A program made the position numbers and the translations under genes. 64,000 nucleotides of DNA from Alphaproteobacteria bacterium (lineage in GTDB: Bacteria > Pseudomonadota > Alphaproteobacteria > Caulobacterales > Parvularculaceae): positions 1 through 64,000 of the forward strand of contig JAUHYK010000017.1 in NCBI GenBank assembly GCA_030426465.1, read 5' to 3'. This document shows, piece by piece, positions 56,997-64,000 of this stretch (position 1 is the first letter of the stretch; each line of letters starts with the position of its first letter). The notes beneath the pieces were generated by a model that worked only from the letters and a program-made list of their open reading frames with translations, had not been told where the DNA came from and searched no databases.

Positions 56997-57548
56997 ATGG
57001 ACGTTGTTGCGCTCGAGATCCCTGAGGTGAAAATCGTCACCCCGCGCCGGTTTTCCGACGACCGGGGCTTTTTTTCCGAGACCTATAACGCCCGCGCCTT
57101 CAAGGCCGCCGGGATTGAGGTCGATTTCGTTCAGGACAATCATTCCTTTTCGGCCCGAAAAGGAACCGTGCGGGGCCTTCACTATCAGGCCCCGCCGCAC
57201 GCCCAGTCGAAACTGGTGCGCGTGCTGCGCGGATCGATCATCGACGTCGCCGTCGACGCCCGCAAATCCTCTCCGACATTTGGCAAATGGGTCAAAGCCG
57301 AACTTTCCGCTGAAAACGGAAAGCAGATCTTCGTGCCCAAGGGATTTCTCCACGGCTTTTTGACGCTCGAGCCCGATACGGAAGTCGCTTACAAGGTGGA
57401 CGCCTTTTATGACGGCGCCAGTGACGGCTCGGTCAAATGGAACGATCCAGCCCTCGCCATCGACTGGGGCGTCAGCGACAGCGACGCGTCCCTGTCTGAA
57501 AAGGACGCTAAGGCGCAAAGCTGGGATGAGTTTCAGTCACCTTTTTGA
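56997..57548 (+). CDS. rfbC: dTDP-4-dehydrorhamnose 3,5-epimerase
   Basis: A 183-residue cupin-like epimerase of dTDP-L-rhamnose biosynthesis. DDRGFFSETYN (21-31), catalytic H62 in VRGLHYQ, and FVPKGFLHGFLTLEPDTEVAYK are canonical. The ATG at 56997 follows an AAAGAGAG ribosome site; the ATG at 56967 (MAARPERENF) is possible. rfbA, rfbB and rfbD are not nearby in the window. It provides rhamnose precursors for the polysaccharide region that follows. Confidence 0.94.
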   Translation: MDVVALEIPEVKIVTPRRFSDDRGFFSETYNARAFKAAGIEVDFVQDNHSFSARKGTVRGLHYQAPPHAQSKLVRVLRGSIIDVAVDARKSSPTFGKWVKAELSAENGKQIFVPKGFLHGFLTLEPDTEVAYKVDAFYDGASDGSVKWNDPALAIDWGVSDSDASLSEKDAKAQSWDEFQSPF

Positions 57549-57568
57549 GGTGGCGAAAGAACTATGCG

Positions 57569-58276
57569 CTAATAGTTCAGCGCTTTTAAAAGATCGCCCC
57601 ACTCGCGGTTCAACGCCGCGATCGTTTCGTCTTTAAGCTTTTCTTTGTGGTCGCCCGGGGCCGCCTTGCGAATATGGGAAAACTTGTCTTCTTCGCGCAC
57701 TTTGGCCGCGGGATTATCTTTGCCAAGCCGGACATAAAAACGCTGCGTGGGATCGATATCGCAAGCCCTTAGAAAAGCGCCCAACCAGGCGGGCCGATCA
57801 AGAACGAAATCCTCATATTTCAGCACCACCGTCTCGGGAAGGCTCAAATAATCCCGGACATAAAGCGCATATTTCTCTTTCAGCGCGGCGCTCTCGCGCA
57901 GGACAAATTCATCAAGGCCCTTTTCGCGCAACCGCGCGCGTAAATCTTCGTCCACCCCCGGATGACTGTAGCTCCAGGAAAAAAACATGCTCACCAAAAC
58001 ATCGCGGGGATCGCGAAGGTGAAGGATAAGCTTGTCGCCGGGCGCTTTTCCGGCCAGCGCAACCGGCATGCGAATCGGACCGACCAGCCCCGTCTTTCCG
58101 TCAAGCTGAGCAAAAAAATCAACATCGCCTGGAACCTTGGGTTCAATCAGGCTGGCCTTTTTCAAATTGGCTGAATGAAAAGCCCATCCTTGTTTTTTCG
58201 CGGTCCGTCGCATGACGTCGCTCACGCCAAGCGAGGCGGCTTTGTGGACAGTGAAAACCAGAATTCGCTTGTCCAT
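57569..58276 (-). CDS. Sulfotransferase
   Basis: A 235-residue sulfotransferase. PAPS-binding KRILVFTVHKAASLGVSDVM at the N-terminus and the 3'-phosphate motif LHLRDPRDVLVSMFFSWSYSHPG (about 85-108) are present. The acceptor is unknown; the adjacent glycosyltransferases make a sulfated glycan likely. It starts 6 bases after the stop of the upstream glycosyltransferase gene, so both are co-transcribed. Confidence 0.87.
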   Translation of the reverse strand: MDKRILVFTVHKAASLGVSDVMRRTAKKQGWAFHSANLKKASLIEPKVPGDVDFFAQLDGKTGLVGPIRMPVALAGKAPGDKLILHLRDPRDVLVSMFFSWSYSHPGVDEDLRARLREKGLDEFVLRESAALKEKYALYVRDYLSLPETVVLKYEDFVLDRPAWLGAFLRACDIDPTQRFYVRLGKDNPAAKVREEDKFSHIRKAAPGDHKEKLKDETIAALNREWGDLLKALNY

Positions 58277-58282
58277 CAGCTT

Positions 58283-59398
58283 TTACCGCCACTTCGCGCC
58301 CAAGAAGCGGGCGACCCCGCCATCCACGCTCAAGTTCAGGTTGACAGTTTCTCCGGCGCCCACAGGCTTTTCAAAAATGAGGCGATGGACGCCGGACGCC
58401 AGCGCCTCAGTCGTGGCGCCAGCCGCTGACAGCGTAACAGCGCTTTGGCAATCCAGTGTGACGTTCAGCGCAGTCATGGGCTCTTGCGAATAATGGACTA
58501 ACGGCAAATACGCCTCGCCGGAAAAACCGCCATTGCGGTCAATCCCATTGACGGCGCGCAAGGTCCGGCCCGGCGCCGACCGCAAAAAATCAGCGATGAA
58601 ATCCGGCGCCAGATATTCAAGGACGTGGTGCAGGGCGAAGCCGAACCGGCTTTTCAACCGCCGGACAAGACTGGCGTTGGCGCCGATTATACGCTCCAGC
58701 TCCTCGCGCCGCCGCCGGTTAAAGCCGCCCGTCTTGGCGTCGCGGCTCCATAAAACGCGCGACAGAATATTTTCCGTATAGGCGAATTTGGCGCCGGCGC
58801 GCCAAAACCGCACCCAGATATCCCAGTCCATTGTGTAATGCAGGTCGCGATCAAGCCCGCCAACCTCATCAAGCTTTGAGCGGCGGAAAAAACACGACGG
58901 CTGGGAGATGATGTCGCCAGCGAGAATCATTTCACTCGGCGGCTCCACCGCCCAGTGATACCCTTGAATCAAGTCGTCATCATTGATGATGATGCTGTGC
59001 CCGTAAAACAAGTCCGTATCGGGAGCATCTGTAAATTGCTTCGCGGCCTCTTCCAGCGCCCCCGGATAGAGCGCATCATCGGCGTTCAGCCAACCAAGAA
59101 TATCGCCTGAAAGATTATCCCAACCCTCAATAATGGCGTCTGACTGTCCGCTATCGGGACCCGCCCGGTGATAGGCGACAAGATCGGGGAACTCAGCGAC
59201 GGCCTCTGCGACGCGAGGATCGCCGGATGCATCAAGCACGGCGACTTGCGGTCGCGGCGTCTGGATCGCAAGGCTGCCCAGACAATCGCGCAAGAGCGGA
59301 TGGTAGGCGCCAATAGGAACGGAAATCGCAAAGGTCGGCTGCGCTGGCACGGGCTTAACTGCTCTGTCGTTCGCTCGCCGCCGAATGAGCGGCGTCAT
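58283..59398 (-). CDS. Family 2 glycosyltransferase
   Basis: A 371-residue GT2. FAISVPIGAYHPLLRDCLGSLA starts the GT-A fold; LNADDALYPGALEEAAKQF supplies the metal-binding D-D. The protein continues beyond the usual catalytic part with a beta-rich C-terminal region (about 290-371). It adds a sugar to a surface glycan. The first 44 bases overlap the end of the next glycosyltransferase gene, so coupled translation is likely. Confidence 0.88.
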   Translation of the reverse strand: MTPLIRRRANDRAVKPVPAQPTFAISVPIGAYHPLLRDCLGSLAIQTPRPQVAVLDASGDPRVAEAVAEFPDLVAYHRAGPDSGQSDAIIEGWDNLSGDILGWLNADDALYPGALEEAAKQFTDAPDTDLFYGHSIIINDDDLIQGYHWAVEPPSEMILAGDIISQPSCFFRRSKLDEVGGLDRDLHYTMDWDIWVRFWRAGAKFAYTENILSRVLWSRDAKTGGFNRRRREELERIIGANASLVRRLKSRFGFALHHVLEYLAPDFIADFLRSAPGRTLRAVNGIDRNGGFSGEAYLPLVHYSQEPMTALNVTLDCQSAVTLSAAGATTEALASGVHRLIFEKPVGAGETVNLNLSVDGGVARFLGAKWR

Positions 59399-60401
59399 CC
59401 AGCGGCCTCAAATCAGCCTCGCGCCGGAGAAACTTCACCGGCGACCAGCACAAGGCGGCAGCGATAGCCGCGCCGCTCTTCTGGCGCAAGGCGGCAATCG
59501 TTCGCCGATCTTCACGAAAGGCGCCGAGACCGCCATAGCCATCGCGCATCGCCCGCATATAGGCGCCAGCCTCGCCCGCGGCGGCGGCTTTCACGAACAG
59601 CGCCATATCCGCAATCACCCGCAGCGGCGCGGTCAGCCAATAAAGGGCCGCCGGCATGTTCTTGTAAAACATCCAGATGCGGTTGCGGTGACCATGATAG
59701 AGGGTGAAGGCGCTGTGGCGCCCGGAAACGCCCGAGCCTTCATGAAGCACGATGGCGCTGTTCACCTGCACAGCCCGCCCCCCGGCATTGCGCAGCCTGA
59801 AGCCGAAATCCACATCCTCCCCGTAACAAAAGAAGCGCTCGTCAAACCCTCCAAGATCCACGAAGACAGACCGGCGGACGAGCGCCGCCGCTGCGCATGG
59901 AGAAAAGCACTCCCCGTCAGCGCCGCCAGGCTGCGCCGCATGACCGTAACCGCCGCGATAGGCGACGCCGAAGATCGTACAGACATCCCCCTCTCCGTCG
60001 AGCCGCGACGGATCTCCAGCGTCCAGTTGGCGGGAGCCGAACGCATCTGTTTGCGGGTGGCGCGCCGCGGCCCTCAGCAGCGCCTCAAGCCAGCCGGGTT
60101 CGGGATAGGCGTCGGGATTGAGAAAAGCGAGCCAGTCACCGCTCGCCGCTTTGGCCGCCATATTGTTCGCCGCCGCGAAGCCAGCATTGCAGCCCGCCTC
60201 AATCAACAGGACATTCCGCCCGGCAAGGCTCGCCTGAGCCAGAGAATCGTCGCTCGAGGCGTTATCCACAATGATGACCTCAAACCCTGACACGGTCTGG
60301 CGGGCGAGGCTGTCGAGGCAACGGCCAAGCCGTGCGCCGGAGTTGAAATTCACGATAATCAAGGTAACCGACTGGGCCGCCGGCGGCGTCGATGCGCTCA
60401 T
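59355..60401 (-). CDS. Family 2 glycosyltransferase (rhamnosyltransferase-like)
   Basis: A 348-residue GT2. VTLIIVNFNSGARLGRCLDSLARQ, VDNASSDDSL and FLNPDAYPEPGWLEALL (D-x-D-like NPD) are present, followed by FFCYGEDVDFGFRLRNAG. This is typical of WbbL/rhamnosyltransferase-like enzymes. The ATG at 60401 (MSASTPPAAQSV) is the natural start. It leads the GT2-GT2-sulfotransferase transcript. Confidence 0.88.
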   Translation of the reverse strand: MSASTPPAAQSVTLIIVNFNSGARLGRCLDSLARQTVSGFEVIIVDNASSDDSLAQASLAGRNVLLIEAGCNAGFAAANNMAAKAASGDWLAFLNPDAYPEPGWLEALLRAAARHPQTDAFGSRQLDAGDPSRLDGEGDVCTIFGVAYRGGYGHAAQPGGADGECFSPCAAAALVRRSVFVDLGGFDERFFCYGEDVDFGFRLRNAGGRAVQVNSAIVLHEGSGVSGRHSAFTLYHGHRNRIWMFYKNMPAALYWLTAPLRVIADMALFVKAAAAGEAGAYMRAMRDGYGGLGAFREDRRTIAALRQKSGAAIAAALCWSPVKFLRREADLRPLDDAAHSAASERQSS

Positions 60402-60531
60402 GAGGTCCTCTTGGCGGAGCCGCGCCCCCAGCCGGGAGCATCTCCACAAACCGTCGGATTAACCATCACCGCGCGCCCGGGCAATGTGCCCCTCTTTTCA
60501 CGAGCGTCCTATTTTGGAAGCAGTGCAGCAT

Positions 60532-60549
60532 GCCGGTGTCCTAACCGGC
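60532..60549. repeat. Inverted repeat, possible activator site
   Basis: GCCGGT and ACCGGC arms with a six-base spacer, about 110 bases upstream of the sigma-54 element. The distance suits an enhancer-binding protein; PrsR-type regulation is inferred from family precedent only. Confidence 0.5.
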
Positions 60550-60655
60550 GACGAACCCGAGGATATCTTGCTCAATTTTGAGGGATAAATTCTAACCTCA
60601 ACACACGTATTGATGGAAAACGGCGATGACTTTATCGTAATCTGACCATATACGG

Positions 60656-60673
60656 TTGGCAAAACTCTTGCTT
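60656..60673 (+). promoter_or_regulatory. Sigma-54 (RpoN) promoter
   Basis: TTGGCAAAACTCTTGCTT has the GG at 60658-60659 and the GC at 60670-60671, exactly ten bases apart, with the TTGGCA and TTGC(T) boxes expected of -24/-12 promoters. Start of transcription would be near 60683, about 90 bases before the ATG at 60773. Sigma-54 promoters for short PEP-CTERM genes are a known feature of exosortase systems (PrsK/PrsR). Confidence 0.7.
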
Positions 60674-60683
60674 TGGTAGTATC

Positions 60684-60729
60684 AAACAATCGTTGTTGTT
60701 AATTGTTTGCTTTCAATTGGAACCAATTG
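60684..60729. repeat. Two inverted repeats in the PEP-CTERM leader
   Basis: AAACAAT/ATTGTTT (11-base spacer) and CAATTGG/CCAATTG (2-base spacer). Both lie after the predicted transcription start, so they could be a regulator site or an RNA structure that affects translation. Confidence 0.5.
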
Positions 60730-60772
60730 GTGTCGCAAAGCGTTTGGGGTACAGCTGGTGGAGTGTAACGGT

Positions 60773-61294
60773 ATGATTTTGAAGAAATTTTTCGCAATTG
60801 CAGCAAGCGCGGCGTTGACAACGCTCGCAGCGGCTCATGCAGCGCCCGTCAGCATCGAGGGCGATGCGACTATCGAACAGAAGGCGGCCGCCACCGCGAG
60901 CTTCAAGGGCGGCGATGGCGCAGATCTCCTTCAGTTTGGCATTAGCGCCAACACCGTCGAATTCTATTACATGACCATCAACGGTCAGAGACTGGCGGAT
61001 TTCTCTCCTGTCGATGATGGAAACCTGGTCCTCGGCGCAAACCGCAAGCTCACGGTTCTGGTGCTCGACTTGAGCAAATATTTCGGCACATCCATCAGCA
61101 ATACGATCCGGGCGATCCAGGCGTCTGTTGCAGACGGCGCCGCGAATAAAGCGGAATACGCCGTTTTCGCCGCCCTTAATGAGGGCGAAACCCTGACCAA
61201 CCCGATCCCGGCGTCCTTCATCCTCTTCCTGTTTGGCGGCGCGGGTCTTTTTGGGGCCTCACGGAAGAAGCTTTTGAAAGCGGTCAACGCCTAA
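60773..61294 (+). CDS. PEP-CTERM/VPLPA-type sorted protein
   Basis: A 173-residue exported protein. Signal peptide MILKKFFAIAASAALTTLAA (cut after AHA, about residue 23), a mature beta-rich part, and a C-terminal sorting tail: P144-I-P-A-S148, hydrophobic helix 149-162 (FILFLFGGAGLFGA), then basic S-R-K-K. This tripartite tail is the recognition signal of exosortase-type proteases, which process and anchor or release such proteins together with exopolysaccharide. The exosortase is not in the window. The ATG at 60773 is preferred over the 22-residue longer frame at 60707. The gene sits between glycosyltransferase genes. Confidence 0.8.
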   Translation: MILKKFFAIAASAALTTLAAAHAAPVSIEGDATIEQKAAATASFKGGDGADLLQFGISANTVEFYYMTINGQRLADFSPVDDGNLVLGANRKLTVLVLDLSKYFGTSISNTIRAIQASVADGAANKAEYAVFAALNEGETLTNPIPASFILFLFGGAGLFGASRKKLLKAVNA

Positions 61295-61318
61295 GCAAAT
61301 CCGAAACCGGTTTATCAA

Positions 61319-61345
61319 ACGCGCCCTTTCAAGGGCGCGTTTTTT
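61319..61345 (+). terminator. Terminator after PEP-CTERM gene
   Basis: ACGCGCCCTT and AAGGGCGCGT arms (two-base gap) followed by TTTTTT. It separates the PEP-CTERM gene from the glycosyltransferase gene, so the first is a monocistronic sigma-54 unit. Confidence 0.92.
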
Positions 61346-61424
61346 GTTTGAACGGACAGACCGCTTCAACTCAACTCCAATCCCCTCTATTGAGGGAGGC
61401 TTCCGCCGCGCAAAGCCCTGAAAC

Positions 61425-62738
61425 ATGAAGCGCCTTTTCATCGCCGATCCATCGCTGAAAGATATTCGCGGCCATCATTATATGATGACCCGCGAAGCGA
61501 CACGGTCCGCGCAGCGTTTGGGTTTCGATGTAGTCTGGCTCTGCTCCGCAGGGTTTTCCGGCGCCCTCGACAACGAGAATGCGACCGTGGCGCCGGTTTT
61601 TCAGGCGTCCATGTACGACGCCTATATGGGCCAGCAACAACAGATAAATAGACCGGGCTTGCTGGACCGCCTGATCCGCAAGCTGTCAGGCAGGCCCGTC
61701 ACGCCGCCGCCTGCGGCGCCCTCGGGCGGTTTTTTCGAGGATCTCCGCACCGCCATGACCCAATGGCGGATTGGCCCGCAGGACCGCATCCTGCTGCACA
61801 CGGCGGATGGCGAAAGCCTCCCTGCGGTCGCCCGCATCGTGAAGGAAACCCCGCTGAACGCGCTTCCGATATTCCATATGGCCACCCCCTATGATCCGCT
61901 CGGGGTCATGCCGAAACGCCACGGGATGGAGGGGTTCGAAGAAACCCTTGAACATCTAAAAGACACTGGCGCGCTCGGGCGCAACTTGTTCCTCTATGCC
62001 GAGAACGCCTATCTCGCCGAGCATCTGTCGCAAATATGGCCTGCGATCGTGCGGCCCCTGCCCATCCCCGCAAGCGCGCCACTCGCGAACGCCGTCGGCG
62101 ACGCCCGCACCCGTCTTTGCGAAAAGCTCGATCTTCAACCTGACAGTTTTCTCGTTGTCTCGCTTGGATCGGCGCGCCTTGAAAAAGGCTTCCAGCATAT
62201 TCCGGACATCGTGGAGCAAACATTCCAGCGCGCACCCGTAGCAACGCCGGCAAAAGGCGAAATCAGTTTCATCCTTCACGCCAGTCCGCAAATTGTCGGG
62301 CGCGACCCAAAGATCACTGAGGCCATCAACCGGCTGCAAGCGCGGCCTGAAGGACAAGCGCATCTCTTGCTTGAGCCGCTTTCAGACGATGACTATCAGG
62401 ACTTGCTGTTGGCGAGCGACGTTGTGCTGCTTCCTTATGGCGAGCATGAATATCGTGTCCGCGGCTCCGCTGTCGTCACGGAGGCCCTTGCAGCCGGCAA
62501 AACAATCGTCGCGACCGCAAACACCTATCCCGGCAAGGCGGCGCAAGCCCATGGCGGTCTCACCGCTAACGACCCTTCCGGCTTCGCTGACGCAATTTTG
62601 GAAGTCTATGGCGCACGCATGGCTTTCAGCGCGCGCGCAAAATCTGAACATGAAAAGTTTGTCGCCGCCAACAGTATGGAATCATATTGGCGGCGCTGCC
62701 TTGATGCGGAGCGTGAGACAACCATTTCTGACGATTAG
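61425..62738 (+). CDS. Glycosyltransferase family 4-like protein
   Basis: A 437-residue glycosyltransferase with GT-B-like layout. N-terminal part MKRLFIADPSLKDIRGHHYMM; C-terminal nucleotide-sugar domain with VVSLGSARLEKGFQHIPDIV, LLASDVVLLPYGEHEYRVRGSAVVTEALAAGKTIVAT (the conserved E near 355). Sugar donor and acceptor unknown. It is probably part of the exopolysaccharide set. It follows the PEP-CTERM terminator and converges on fcl. Confidence 0.85.
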   Translation: MKRLFIADPSLKDIRGHHYMMTREATRSAQRLGFDVVWLCSAGFSGALDNENATVAPVFQASMYDAYMGQQQQINRPGLLDRLIRKLSGRPVTPPPAAPSGGFFEDLRTAMTQWRIGPQDRILLHTADGESLPAVARIVKETPLNALPIFHMATPYDPLGVMPKRHGMEGFEETLEHLKDTGALGRNLFLYAENAYLAEHLSQIWPAIVRPLPIPASAPLANAVGDARTRLCEKLDLQPDSFLVVSLGSARLEKGFQHIPDIVEQTFQRAPVATPAKGEISFILHASPQIVGRDPKITEAINRLQARPEGQAHLLLEPLSDDDYQDLLLASDVVLLPYGEHEYRVRGSAVVTEALAAGKTIVATANTYPGKAAQAHGGLTANDPSGFADAILEVYGARMAFSARAKSEHEKFVAANSMESYWRRCLDAERETTISDD

Positions 62739-62792
62739 ATCGCCAGGCGAGCGCTGCGCCCCCTGGAAGATCAGACTAGTTCTTCTGGCGCT

Positions 62793-63728
62793 CTAGGCAT
62801 TCGCAACGTTTTTCAGGAACCACGCATACATGTTCGCGAGCCCGTCGCGCAGGGATGTTTCCGGCGCCCACCCAAGCGCACGCAGGCGGCTGTTGTCCAT
62901 GATCTTACGCGGCGTGCCGTCCGGCTTTGATGCGTCCCAGGATATCTTGCCGTCAAAGCCCACCGTCTGCGCCACCAGCTCGGTCAGCGTACGGATGGAA
63001 ACTTCCTGATCCGACCCGGCGTTGATCATTCCGCCTTCATCATAATTATTCATCAGAAAGACACAGGCGTCCGCAAGATCATCCGCATAGATAAGCTCGC
63101 GCAAGGGCGAGCCGGTTCCCCAGGCGACAACTTCTTCAAGACCGGCCTCTTTCGCCTCATGAAAGCGGCGCATCAGCCCCGCCGCCACATGGCTCGATTG
63201 CGGATCGAAATTATCGCCGACGCCATAGACATTCGACGGCATGACCGTGAAGGCGTTAAAACCGAACTGTTTGCGATAAGCGTCGCACATTTCCTTGCCG
63301 GCGATCTTCGCAATGGCGTATGCGGAATTTGTAGGCTCCAACTCGCCAGTCAGAAGACTTGATTCCTTGATCGGTTGCTCGGCGAATTTCGGATAGATGC
63401 AGCTCGATCCCAGAAACATGAACTTTTTCACGCCATGGCGATACGCGGCGTCGATTACATTGGTCTGGATATACAAATTATCGCGAATGAAATCACCGCT
63501 CTCGGTGTCATTAGCGATAATGCCGCCCACCTTCGCCGCCGCGAGAAAAACGTAATCAATATTCTCGGCTTCAAAAAACGCATTGACCGCATTGCGGTCG
63601 AGAAGATCGACCTCCGCGCGCGTGCGAAGCACGAGATTATCATACCCGTTCGACCGCAACGCACGGCAGATGGCGCCGCCAACCATGCCCCGGTGCCCCG
63701 CAACAAATATTCCATCATCTTTTTTCAC
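62793..63728 (-). CDS. fcl: GDP-L-fucose synthase
   Basis: A 311-residue short-chain dehydrogenase/reductase (epimerase/reductase). Nucleotide motif G11-H-R-G-M-V-G17, FLGSSCIYPKFAEQPIKESSLL, catalytic Y-x-x-x-K in TNSAYAIAKIAGKEM, and MPSNVYGVGDNFDPQSSHV. It makes GDP-L-fucose from GDP-4-keto-6-deoxymannose, so a gmd gene should exist nearby beyond the window. It indicates fucose in the surface polysaccharide. Confidence 0.95.
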   Translation of the reverse strand: MKKDDGIFVAGHRGMVGGAICRALRSNGYDNLVLRTRAEVDLLDRNAVNAFFEAENIDYVFLAAAKVGGIIANDTESGDFIRDNLYIQTNVIDAAYRHGVKKFMFLGSSCIYPKFAEQPIKESSLLTGELEPTNSAYAIAKIAGKEMCDAYRKQFGFNAFTVMPSNVYGVGDNFDPQSSHVAAGLMRRFHEAKEAGLEEVVAWGTGSPLRELIYADDLADACVFLMNNYDEGGMINAGSDQEVSIRTLTELVAQTVGFDGKISWDASKPDGTPRKIMDNSRLRALGWAPETSLRDGLANMYAWFLKNVANA

Positions 63729-63750
63729 GAGAAATTACGCCTGTCGCCTT

Positions 63751-64000
63751 TTAATAATGAGCCCAGATCTCATCCATCGACACCATGTTAAATGGGGGCT
63801 CACGAAAATAGTCAATATCATGAAAATGGGCCGCATCTGCGCCGGCGCCGAAATTATAAATAAGGCGGCTGTCGGTAAGGCAGTGGCGAAGCCCTCGCAT
63901 CGCCGTCAGAAGACATAATGTTTCGTCCCACGCGAAAAACTTGGTCAGCGTATCTGACGGCTGCCTTCCTGGCGTAATGTCGATCAAGGCCTGAATTTCC
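63751..64000 (-). CDS. C-terminal part of an unidentified protein
   Basis: An open frame continues to the window edge and stops at 63751, 22 bases before fcl. The visible part contains FFAWDETLCLLTAMRGLRHCLTDSRLIYNFGAG and ends PFNMVSMDEIWAHY. Length is unknown; I do not recognise the family. As the next gene upstream of fcl it probably belongs to the same polysaccharide transcript. Confidence 0.6.
   Translation of the reverse strand, partial: EIQALIDITPGRQPSDTLTKFFAWDETLCLLTAMRGLRHCLTDSRLIYNFGAGADAAHFHDIDYFREPPFNMVSMDEIWAHY

Larger units (their letters stand above)
60402..60772. other. Regulatory intergenic region, 370 bp
   Basis: The region between divergent starts (GT2 left, PEP-CTERM gene right) is AT-rich compared with the genome. 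It holds the GCCGGT/ACCGGC inverted repeat (60532-60549), a sigma-54-type promoter (60656-60673), the AAACAAT/ATTGTTT repeat (60684-60708) and CAATTGG/CCAATTG (60714-60729). No further gene is seen. Confidence 0.65.

Noticed and set aside
55694-57040. 448-codon version of nrdB
   Set aside because: The first ~98 codons run antisense to rfbC and its upstream region; the family starts near MTDAATSAAE at 56746.
59385-60290. 301-codon open frame on the plus strand
   Set aside because: It is the complement of a clear glycosyltransferase; GC-rich genes often give long antisense frames.

Overview
The window is one continuous piece of an alphaproteobacterial chromosome. It is GC-rich and Gram-negative (OmpA and OmpW porins, a TonB-dependent receptor, envelope lipoprotein). 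The class is suggested by the glnD-murJ-mutS neighbourhood, the lpd-sucB-sucA-sucD block, an ExoD protein and class Ia NrdB. The sulfated and fucosylated surface-polysaccharide genes and the many exported proteins would fit a marine relative of Caulobacterales/Parvularculales, but that rank is a guess. I found no rRNA, tRNA, CRISPR array, prophage or intact insertion sequence.

Left part (1-11.7 kb): murJ (cut by the window edge), glnD, a Sel1-like exported protein, mutS, a YgjP-type metalloprotease, a class A penicillin-binding protein, a TetR regulator and an OmpA-type porin. GlnD keeps its nucleotidyltransferase site, but its HD (uridylyl-removing) site is clearly degenerate.

11.9-18.9 kb: an exported M28 peptidase and a 42-residue membrane peptide are followed by a complete vitamin B12 uptake operon. 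It consists of a cobalamin riboswitch, a BtuB-type receptor, BtuF, BtuC and BtuD with stop/start overlaps, and a converging PduO-type cobalamin adenosyltransferase.

19-36 kb: a POT peptide transporter, then the 2-oxoglutarate dehydrogenase operon running leftward (sucD-sucA-sucB-small gene-lpd-exoD-small membrane protein). sucC lies about 5 kb away from sucD. The interval holds DUF1206, cupin, PRC-barrel, rlmJ, methyltransferase and thioesterase genes, a cluster of hairpins, and an AT-rich Shedu/DUF4263-type nuclease gene (anti-phage family) starting 2 bases after sucC. A second AT-richer small gene sits between sucB and lpd.

36-52 kb: ordinary chromosomal genes. They include a GNAT acetyltransferase, OmpW, two tandem antibiotic-biosynthesis monooxygenase paralogues, a divergent Mur ligase/LD-carboxypeptidase pair (murein recycling), an MgtC-like membrane protein, asd, RarD, two hydrolases, a lipoprotein, a DsbA-like isomerase, N-carbamoylputrescine amidase and an AGCS amino-acid symporter.

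52-64 kb: a cell-surface polysaccharide region with two sulfotransferases, an oxygenase, an OafA-like acyltransferase, rfbC, three glycosyltransferases and GDP-L-fucose synthase, with nrdB embedded. It also contains a PEP-CTERM/exosortase-type sorted protein whose upstream region carries a well-spaced sigma-54 promoter and several inverted repeats. This suggests that exopolysaccharide and the sorted protein are made together under RpoN control.
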